DNA of 64,000 bases from Cutaneotrichosporon cavernicola (Eukaryota > Basidiomycota > Tremellomycetes > Trichosporonales > Trichosporonaceae), in assembly GCF_030864355.1 (NCBI RefSeq), contig NC_083397.1, positions 1,364,001-1,428,000 on the forward strand, written 5' to 3'. The position numbers and the translations under genes were made by a program. Positions within the stretch are counted from its first letter, which is position 1; the number at the start of each line of letters is the position of its first letter. Below, in pieces: positions 53,203 to 61,768 of the stretch. The notes under the pieces were generated by a model, which worked only from the letters and a program-made list of their open reading frames with translations, searched no databases and had not been told where the DNA came from.

Positions 53203-54243
53203 GGTGGCGGTTCAGATGACGGAAGGGTAGGATGAGACTTTAGGATGAGGCTTATGAGGGAGGACTGGTGGCTGGTCGGACTAGACCGGCTAGGCTGATC
53301 GGACTAGACCGGCTGGTGGAGGGGCCAGGCGGGGGCCGGACGGGTGGCGAGGGTGCGCCGAGCTAATGTGGTGGAGGTGAGAGCGAGAAGAACGTTGTCA
53401 GCGCTACCTTATCCTGCGAGATAGATCTTGTTGTCCTCTATCTTGACAGATGAGAAGAGGAGTACAGTTACACGGTCAATGACTGCGCTCAAAGTTGATG
53501 ATTGATACTGGTCTTGGATACCCTACGCCATTGTTACTCCCACATTGCCAAGTTCGGACATGTGTCAATGACCGCAGTGGCTGCTGTAGCCCGATTACCA
53601 CTGTCGTCTTGCGGACCTGATTAACCTGATTAGGAGCCTGCAAACGTTCCTGAACCTATTCAATCAATTCAGGTTCAAACCTAGCAAGGAAGTTGATAAT
53701 GACATCAATAAATACACGTCATTCATACATACTGCATAAGGATGATTGATTAGTGTCGTCCTATGTATCTGTACTATAACCACCACCGTAGTCTAGGTCT
53801 AGCCCCACTAATGACAGGGGGCTAAACCCAACAGATACCCACGTGAGTTATTAAGTTGCACTTACCCTGGAGACGCGTGGTTGACGTTGAGGTTGCTTTG
53901 GGCTTTGGGATGGTTTAGGTCCAATGCCATATTCCATACGCCATATGCCGGTCAAGTTGAAAGAGCAAAGATCCCAGTTAGAAACGCGTCGACATCCTTG
54001 TTACCTTTTGAGTTTAATAGTCTGGGCTTGTTCCCAGACATTCTCGACATTCTACGCAAAAGTCTCTCTTATCCTCTTCATCCTCTTCATCTCATTCATT
54101 CTCCACTTGCACACGCGGTCCCCCTGCTCCGCGACTCATCAACGCGCTCTCATCTTCGTCTGCGCCACTTTACATTCCAACCTTCTCAACCTTCCTCTCT
54201 CGTCTTCAACTTGCCGCTTCCGCACCACCCTTAAAGCGTCAAG
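53203..54243. other. Divergent intergenic region zinc transporter / PRMT5
   Basis: 1.04 kb without recognisable genes. Besides the CGG-N6-CCG pair it holds an AT-richer central part (about 53640-53780), a CACGTG at 53840-53845 and a T/C-rich leader before the PRMT5 start. Confidence 0.55.
53277..53311. promoter_or_regulatory. Two tandem CGG-N6-CCG sites
   Basis: cggactagaccg occurs at 53277-53288 and again at 53300-53311, inside a 16-bp exact direct repeat (tcggactagaccggct). Inverted CGG/CCG triplets six bases apart are the spacing bound by some Zn2Cys6 dimers (Ppr1 class). Located in the zinc transporter promoter; function inferred. Confidence 0.5.
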
Positions 54244-56898
54244 ATGGCGCGCCTGCCCATCGCCATCCGTCCCAAGGACATCCCTCCTCTCGCCACCGAG
54301 CCTCACCCCCACCCTTCCCCACTCCAGCAACTCGTCGGCCACACTGTCTCTAAGACCGACTACGATGCCGTGTGTGTGCCTCTTGCCAACGCACTCTGGC
54401 AAGACCGGTGGGAGCGACTCTGCCTCCGTCCTGTCGGCATGGAAGACGAGGACGACAACGGCTCGATGCAGGATCGTGCGAGCGATGTTGACCGCGATGC
54501 AGACCTCTTCCGCCGCGAGCCGAGCCTGTTCCGCCACGAGTGCAACATCACTCGGCTCGAGGAAAGCCAGAGCGTCATCGCACTCGCGAGCGACTGGCTC
54601 GAACTCGACTCGCCAGACGAGGGGATCCGCTTTGACTCTGAACTGGTGCGTGGGCCTGGTGCCGTGAGCCGGATTCACTTCTTGGCTTAACTTGGCTTTG
54701 ACCCGCCTGCGCAGTAGCGCCTTCCGCCAAGGCCGTAGAACACCACTGACACGCAGGGCCTCCGCGCTGAGATGCAGCACGCGCTCTACCTCTCCCTCCC
54801 GGTGCTCGTCGTGCCCGCACCAAACCTCGCGAACCGCGACTTCCTCCCATCGTATGCGCGTGTCATTTCCAATCTCCTCCAGATGGGCGGCTCGTCCGCG
54901 TACACACAAGTGTCGATCCGCATCCCCGTCTCTGATCCCCTCGAGATTATTGGACAAGGGCCAGCACCTACGAACGGCCACGGTGAGAGGCATCACCGCC
55001 GGTCGTTATCGCTGTCGTCCCGACCGTCGAGTATGCACCAGCACCAGATGAGCATTGGGCAGTTAAGTGCCATCACGGGCGGGGGCAACGACCCGAACGG
55101 ATCGGCACCGGCAAGCCGCGTCGTCAGCCAGGCGAGCTCGAACGTGCCCCAGCGCACCGTCACGCACAGCGCGATTCAGGGCGATCCCAGCTCGACGTGG
55201 GAGATGTGGGACTGCATTCGCTCGTTGTGCGGCTACCACCCACGGTTGAGTGTTAGTGAGTCACGCTGTCAACAAACGCCACCGGCGTCAACACACGTCA
55301 ACAACACAGCCACTGACACCAGTGCTTGACCTCAGTAATCCACTACCGCCGAGCCAGGGCGCGATCGCACGCTGGGCAGCCGAGCCAGTCAAGCGCATCT
55401 GGCTGCCAGCTGGCAGCTTCATCCCCAACGCAAAGGGCTACCCGGTGCTGAGCAAGGCGACGCAGGCTTTCATCCGGGGGCTGAGCAAGCACCAGCCAAC
55501 GTTCGTGCTGTCGGGCACAAGCGACGCGAGACACCCCAGCGGCGGACAGAATGCGTATCTACAATATTTACGCCACATCACATCGCAGGCCGGCGCATCG
55601 GCTTACATCTCGCCCCAGGGCCCTGCAGAGATCGCAGGCGGCTACGGCGATTACCTCCAGGCACCGTTGCAGCCACTCGCGGACGACCTGGGTAGCGCGA
55701 CCTACGACGTCTTCGAGAGCGATCCCGTCAAGTACCACCAGTACGAGGAGGCCGTGTTCCAGTGTGTGATGGACGAGGAGCGACAGCCACCAGATGGAGA
55801 ACCATTCGTTATTGTCGTCGCGGGCGCAGGTCGCGGACCATTAGTCGCAGCGACCCTGCGCGCATTAGACCGCGCAGAGCGCGACGCACGCCTGTACGCG
55901 GTCGAGAAGAACGCAGCCGCGTTCACGACGCTGCAAGAACGCAAGGCACTCGAGTGGGGCGACGCTGTCGAGATCTTATTCGGAGACATGCGCACCCTGC
56001 ATGTGCCCGAGCTGGCAGACATCCTCGTCTCCGAGTTGCTGGGAAGCTTTGGCGACAACGAACTAAGCCCGGAATGCATCGACGGCGCGACGCGCTTCCT
56101 GAAACGTACGTCTTCCCCTCGACCACGCTGACATCAGCTGGCGCGGTGTCTATCCCCACGTCCTACACCGCGCACCTCGCGCCCATCGCCAGCTCCAAGC
56201 TGCACCACGATGTGACGTCGCGCAGCGCAAACGCCGCCGAGATCCCGTATGTTGTCATGATGCAGCAGGCCAACATCCTGTCGGGTGAGACGCCGGGCAT
56301 GAGCGGACGCTGCGGTGAGCGTATCCAGCACTGCTGGCAATGGGAGCACCCGCGCTGGGACCTGATGCTGGACGAGGCCGGTCTGCCCCTCACCAACAGC
56401 CATAACACGCGCTCGACCACGTGCACGTTCCACATCCCACACGCGTCGCCGTGCCACGGCTTTGCTGGATATTTCGAGGCACACCTGTACGGCAACGTCG
56501 GTCTGTCGATCCACCCCGACACGATTGCGCGCGTGTCCCCGGACCTGTTCAGCTGGTTCCCCATTTTCTTCCCCCTCAAGAGCCCACTGTACCTCCCGTC
56601 TGGTGCTGAGCTCGAGGTCAACATCTGGCGTCTCACGGACCAGAAGTCGAAGAAAGTGTGGTACGAATGGAGCGCCGAGGCGTACCTCCCTACCGTGCCC
56701 CAGTTTGGCGGGACGCCTAGTGGGAGCATGCACATGGGCATGCGGTATGGCTCCGGGCACACGAACCCGACGTCGCCGACCGAATCGCATTACTCGGCCC
56801 GGCCGCCTCTACGCGACGGGCAGGAGCTTGGCCGCGTCAAAATCGGTCAGACCGAGCTGCACAACTCCGGCGGCAAGCACTACTCGATTGGCCTCTAG
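54244..56898 (+). CDS. PRMT5: Type II protein arginine methyltransferase PRMT5 (Skb1/Hsl7)
   Basis: Symmetric arginine dimethyltransferase acting on histones, Sm proteins and cell-cycle regulators. Exons 54244-54645, 54757-55255, 55323-56105 and 56138-56898 give 814 residues. Order of domains: TIM-barrel (about 1-390; includes NLANRDFLPSYARVISNLL, SVRIPVSD-like segment and WEMWDCIRSLCGYHPRLSV), Rossmann SAM domain (FVIVVAGAGRGPLVAATLRA; YAVEKNAAAFTTL), double-E loop SELLGSFGDNELSPECIDGA, then the beta-barrel (FLKPGAVSIPTSYTAHLAPI, GYFEAHLYGNVGLSIHPDT, FSWFPIFFPLKSPLYLPSGA). The end (GGKHYSIGL) matches the family. A Ser/His-rich insert of about 90 residues interrupts the TIM barrel. Confidence 0.95.
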
Positions 56899-57284
56899 CC
56901 TGACAATCCTACACATCGATTCCCTCATATAGACACCGCCTGATATTATGTCACCCAGTAAGAGCGAGAGATCTGTACACTACTAATGCCGATGCATGGC
57001 ATGGTCATAGCTACATAGGGAGCTGCTGAGTGGGTTAGAAGGTGAGATGGGTGAGATGGAACAGTCGTGGTGGACGGATTGCGAGATGGACGGCGGAATA
57101 TGGCAGAGACGTGATTGTGGCTGGGTGAAGTTTTGGTCATTGCGTGGCTGATGTCAATACAAACAACAGGGGTTAGATTAGATGAGATTGAGCCTGTGAG
57201 GCAGATCTTGTCAGTTGAGGGAAAATGATAAACGGTGTGCCGGAGACTTTACGGCGCACAGATGGTGCACGGACAACGCACTCA
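56899..57284. other. Convergent intergenic region
   Basis: 386 bp between the stop codons of PRMT5 and the unknown minus-strand gene. Shared 3' untranslated space; nothing recognised. Confidence 0.6.
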
Positions 57285-60045
57285 TCACCGTCTGGCCCGC
57301 GTTTCGGAAGTTGACGCAGTCGAGGTCTGTGGCGGGTAGGGCATGGAGCGTGTGCGGGTCATGCGCACGCCGAGCAGGGGAGGCGGACTTGGGAGGCGTT
57401 GGGGACGTAGCGCCGCGTAGGCCGGAACGGCCTTGGCGATTGACTGCTGGATACGTTCAGCGAGCGTGGGCTCGGGGGGCGGCGTGGCATTGAGCCGCGT
57501 GGGACGCTTGAAGGCTGAGAGTTAGCCAGTGAAGATGATGACAAATTACGAGCGGCGGCGTTCGCATTCACGGTCTTGGTGCGACGTAGAGGAGGACACG
57601 AGTTTTCCTGCGTGGGCTCCGGAACGGAGCGGTAAGCACGCACAGGTTCCGGGAGCTGGCGCGATTTGGCCAAGTTCTGGTACGGCTGCGGTACCATGGA
57701 CAGGTCGCTCTGGGTCGGGCGGGTCGGGTCGTAATGTTCGGGTGACAGGAAGTTGGGCTGGGGCTGCGAGAAACGGTTGGGTGGCTGTCGCTGTGAGGCG
57801 CGGGGCTGTGTTGAGCCTGAGGATAGGGCGATAGACTGGGCAGGCGAGGTTTCACCTTCGCGACGTTTGGCCTCCAGGCGCTGGCGGCGCTCGTCGAGCT
57901 TGAGCTCACGAGAAGTCTTCTGCGGCTGAGCCTGAAGGCCGCGACCAGCTATCCGCAGCAGGTACGCCGTCATGTTCAACCCCGAGAACTGGTCACCTTC
58001 TGGAAGGTCGATCTCCTCCAGAGGGTGGCGCGTGCTCTGCATCTGAAGCGACGGTGCCGAGCCATGGTCACCGAACTGCTCGATGTGGTCGTGAGGAGAG
58101 GATGAGCGGGACATCGGCTGCGCCATCTCATGGAGAGCCTCCGTGAGCATAAACTCCTCGATCTCTGAGTTCGAGACGAGAATCTCCTCTCCGTTGTCCA
58201 TGGTGATGAAGATGCGGTCGTCCTCTGGCACGTCCTCGGGTTCCGGTGTGTGCACCTGCAGACGCTCTTCAGGCTCGAAATCGTGGATGGCGTCCTGCTC
58301 CCCGTTCCAAAAACCAAGGGCGGGCTGACCGTACTGAGTCGGAGGTGAGAGCTTGATCAACTGCGACGACTGGGAGCTACGCTGGGAAAGTGTCGTAGGC
58401 GGTTGGCGACGGCGGCCTGTAGGCTCGCCAGTGCGGACAGAGTCCATCACTCGGGAGACGTTGCTGGAGCTGGCAGCGTTGCGTCCAGGAGCGATGATTC
58501 CGGTAGACGTGCAGCTTGCGTGTGCTGTTGAGCGAGTGGGTGGGGTGGCTGAGGTAAACGGTAACGGAGGGTACGAAACGCCCCCAGGAGCAGGGTTGGC
58601 CCGACCAGCTGCGCGTCCGCGAATGGGTCGCAGCAGCAGGCGACCAGGGGTACTGTGGTGGAAGCGTTCAGCAGGCGTCAGGGGTGGGACCTGGGTCGAG
58701 ATTGATTGAGTGTTGGGTTCAATTCTCTCGTCAGGCTCGTCGCTCGGGTGACGATGCGAGGGTCGCCGGGAAGACGTATGAAACGTACACGGTCACCAGC
58801 GGGGGCATGGCGCTGCTTGGCAGGCTTGCGAGCGTCAACTGAAGCCCGGTGGCCAGCACGTATCAGCTGGGAGTCGACAGGGAACGGCTTAGCCCCGTTG
58901 AGCTGATACCGCTCGCGCAGCTCCTGCACAGTGATGCGACCTATCGGCCGCGGCGCATCGGGCACCTGGTGCCTGGATCGACCGTGCCGGGTGCGACGGC
59001 GACGAGGAGATTCCTTTCTCTTACCCTTCTTGTGATTCTTGGCACTTAATGGTCAGATGGGCCGACGGTAAAACTCACTCTCCGTACATGAACTCGCGCC
59101 GAGTTTGAGTGAACTTGAGCCGGTGGCGCTCGTCCTCCTCCAGTATGACTGGTAAAATATCGCGGAAGTCACGTGGAGCGAAGAGGTGGCGATCGCTCTT
59201 CGTGCGCGGCGGTAAGAAATAATTGCACTCGTTACGCAGTGAAGTGAGAGGATGGAGAGGGCGACCATAGTCATAGTTCTCTGACCAGTTACGAGACTCG
59301 AGCGAATCGGTGGCGAAGAGACGCTGGGTTAGCTGCATAATGTGGGATCCACTGAGCTCACCTCGCCGTACAAGTCAGGTTCGCCGTCATTCTCGTAATA
59401 GTCGGCCTTCATCCCCTGGTGATCATGCCGAGCAAGCTTACGCCTTCGGCGCGGTTCGCAGAGGTTCTTGTCAAAGCTGGGCTCCATCTCCTCGTCTCTG
59501 TCAGAGGCAATGTTGGCAGTCGGTTTGTGAAGGTCGAGGTCCGGCTCAGACTCCTCATGGTCTCCGTTCTCGACCTCGACGTTCTGCTGGGTCGAGCAGT
59601 AGCGCCTCCGGGGCGTGATTTCCTCGGGCTCTGGAGTGAGCATGTCGTCCACCAGTGCAACCAGCTCCTCGTCATCCGAGTGAGAGACGCGCGACCATAC
59701 CGGGCGCCATGGAACAGGTGGCTGAGCCTGCACTGGGTGGTGACTAGTGATGGATGATGGGAGAAGATGTGGGTTGTACACTATCTGGCGGAGCTGGCGC
59801 TCCTCCTGCGGCACTCCCGCATACGTACGGCGCACGCGAGTCGAGTATGTCGGCACAGAGGGTGGAGTGGGAGGGGTCGGGGGAGAGCGATGAATTGGAA
59901 GCTCTCCGAGCACCTTACGTGTGCGGGTGAGGTTATGGTTGTCTGTGAGTGGGGTGATGTAATCGATACCACGAAGCATGGACGAGGGAAGGTTGATGCG
60001 ATCCGAGCGAGATGATGTCTGGGGGAGAAAAGGTGGGGAAGGCAT
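57285..60045 (-). CDS. Large protein of unknown function
   Basis: Five exons, in reading order 59362-60045, 59079-59332, 58789-59044, 58690 down to 57550, and 57285-57514, join in consistent phase to 854 residues. Mostly disordered with acidic and arginine-rich tracts. Apparently ordered or conserved-looking parts: MLRGIDYITPLTDNHNLTRT near the start, APRDFRDILPVILEEDERHR, followed by RLKFTQTRREFMYGE, and RPIGRITVQELRERYQLNG. A later stretch, RIFITMDNGEEILVSNSEIE then EFMLTEALHEM, is also likely helical. The C-terminal exon has ERIQQSIAKAVPAYAALRPQ. Several R-x-x-L motifs occur. I cannot assign a family. The exon 3/4 junction uses donor GTACGT at 58788 and is supported mainly by frame continuity. 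Confidence 0.65.
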
Positions 60046-60126
60046 GGTGGTTGGGACGTAAGGTGTGGTCGACTTCGGGGAAGGCTGGGTGACCTCAACC
60101 TGGGCAGGGCGTGAGCTCGCTGTACA

Positions 60127-60389
60127 TCAGTTCTCCGACAGGTCCTGCGACTGACTGCTCGGCACCTCGGCGTCACCTTCCCCGCGGCCCTCGTGCCACA
60201 CACCCATGTCGTCCCAGTATCCTTCCTCGGGGCGTTCAAGGGACTTGGGGATCTCGGGCTCAGTGGTCTTGTTAGCGCCGGCGCGGGTTTTGCGGGTCAC
60301 GCCCTTCCTGGCCTTTGCCTTGCCCTTGCCTTTGCCTTTGCCTTTGGGCTGGGATTAGCTGAGCTTTCGGCAGTTCAGCGAACGGGCAT
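60127..60389 (-). CDS. Small basic protein, unknown (possible)
   Basis: Proposed two-exon gene: 60384-60389 (ATG CCC) and 60127-60348, 75 residues. It begins MPPKGKGKGKGKAKARKG, continues with TRKTRAGANKTTEPEIPKSL and ERPEEGYWDDMGVWHEGRG, and ends with an acidic Ser/Gln tail. The start context atgccc|gttcgc is weak because the donor is not GTGAGT, though the acceptor gctaatcccag is typical. The second half with GYWDDMGVWHEG is not low complexity, which argues for a real protein. It lies just upstream of and in the same direction as the large unknown gene. Confidence 0.4.
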
Positions 60390-60585
60390 GTTGGGGTTCT
60401 TGAGGCGGTTGTGAGTGGGTGGGTTAGTGGATGAGAGGTGAGCGGAAGGGTTGAGAGCAAGGGGTGGGAGTAAAGAGGAATGAATGAGTTTGGTCAGACC
60501 GATGGAAGATGAGTGTGAAGAAAAGATGAGAGAAGAATCAAAATGAGTTCTGGTGGTACGTGCTGAAGTTATGTATGGGGGAAGG

Positions 60586-60600
60586 CGGTTGAGTCAACCG
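60586..60600. promoter_or_regulatory. 15-bp palindrome with TGAGTCA core
   Basis: cggttgagtcaaccg is a perfect inverted repeat around a central base and contains TGAGTCA, the AP-1/Gcn4 site. It lies about 197 bp upstream of the proposed small basic protein gene. Function inferred. Confidence 0.4.
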
Positions 60601-61423
60601 AGCTCTGATCTGCTTTATACATCTACAGCTACTGTCCTAATCGAGGTGAGAACTTGACCGTAACTACCATCCATATGGATGACTTACCACAGTTGGCATG
60701 GACCAGGGGATATCCGGAGATAGATACTGGGTCCAGCTCAGTCTCGGTCCTGCCGGTGCGACGTTGAGTTACGGGTGGGGTTGCTCGACTGTACAAGGCC
60801 TGGAACTGTGGTTGGGGTAGGCACGCGTTTCACCAGTGTTCCATGTGTGCCTCGCCCAGAAACTTAGCAAACCCAGCACGAATGTCACCATGCCGGCACG
60901 TCACGCTGTCGTAAAGTTGTAGGTTGACCGTAAGAATGTCGGCAGTGTCGGCAGTGTCGGCACCAGGAGAGGCAGAGAGGGAGAGTCAGAGCAGAGGGAG
61001 AGAGCAGCCTTCATCTGGCGATCGCACCATCACGAGAGAGGAGCGGAGGTGCCAAGGTGACGACGGAGGTGTTGTGCCCTGGGACTGGAATATGTGACAA
61101 CAGAGGAGGCCGGGTGCTGGAATATATGACTGAAATGGGGCACTGGAACCCCAAGGTCGACGCGGTTCAGGATGCCCGAACCCATGTGCTGGAACATGTC
61201 GCACTAGAGACCAAGATGAGGGCAGGAAACGGACCAAGAGGGAGGCTGGAGTAGGCAAGTTGGCAGTTGACAGGACGGGTGAAACAGGTGAATATTGATG
61301 CACCGAAACACAGGAACACTACTGGATGGAGACAGCTGTCAGGGGATGAGATATGCCATGATCATGCAGGAAGAGATGAAACACGCGATGGGATTGCTCC
61401 CATGACGCGATGGCTCTATGTTG

Positions 61424-61482
61424 GGGCTGAGGCGACGTGGGGGCTGAGGCGATGTGGGGACTGAGGCGATGTGGCGACTGAG
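61424..61482. repeat. 17-bp tandem repeat (gggctgaggcgatgtgg)3
   Basis: Three full units with one or two differences each plus a partial fourth. Intergenic. Confidence 0.9.
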
Positions 61483-61768
61483 AGGCTTGTAGGGCCCACG
61501 GCAGGGTGCGCCGAGGCCGAGGCTGAGGCTGATGCCGAGACTCGACTGACCTGGTCAGGCCTGACACGCACCCGCGGTCTACGGAACATCATTGCATCCT
61601 CCGAGAGGCGTGGCACAGTATCAGTGTCTGTTGGAAATCTCGCTGCAATACTCAAATGAGAGTGGTCTCTGCTCCTTTTGCTCAGTCGTGCAGATACTAG
61701 TAGTACATGTCCAGTATACCTATGACAAATAACGTTAACGTTCGGATTCAAGTACTCGGCAAATGATG

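Larger units (their letters stand above)
60390..61768. other. Gene-poor stretch with short tandem repeats
   Basis: 1.38 kb with no convincing coding sequence on either strand. Contains a 9-bp repeat (gtcggcagt, 60939-60962) and a 17-bp tandem repeat (61424-61482). A noncoding RNA is possible but not supported by anything I can see. Confidence 0.55.

Noticed and set aside
53660..53690. Possible tRNA B-box (ggttcaaacct)
   Set aside because: The stem pairing and acceptor/D-arm needed for a tRNA are not present upstream; the match is a short palindrome only.
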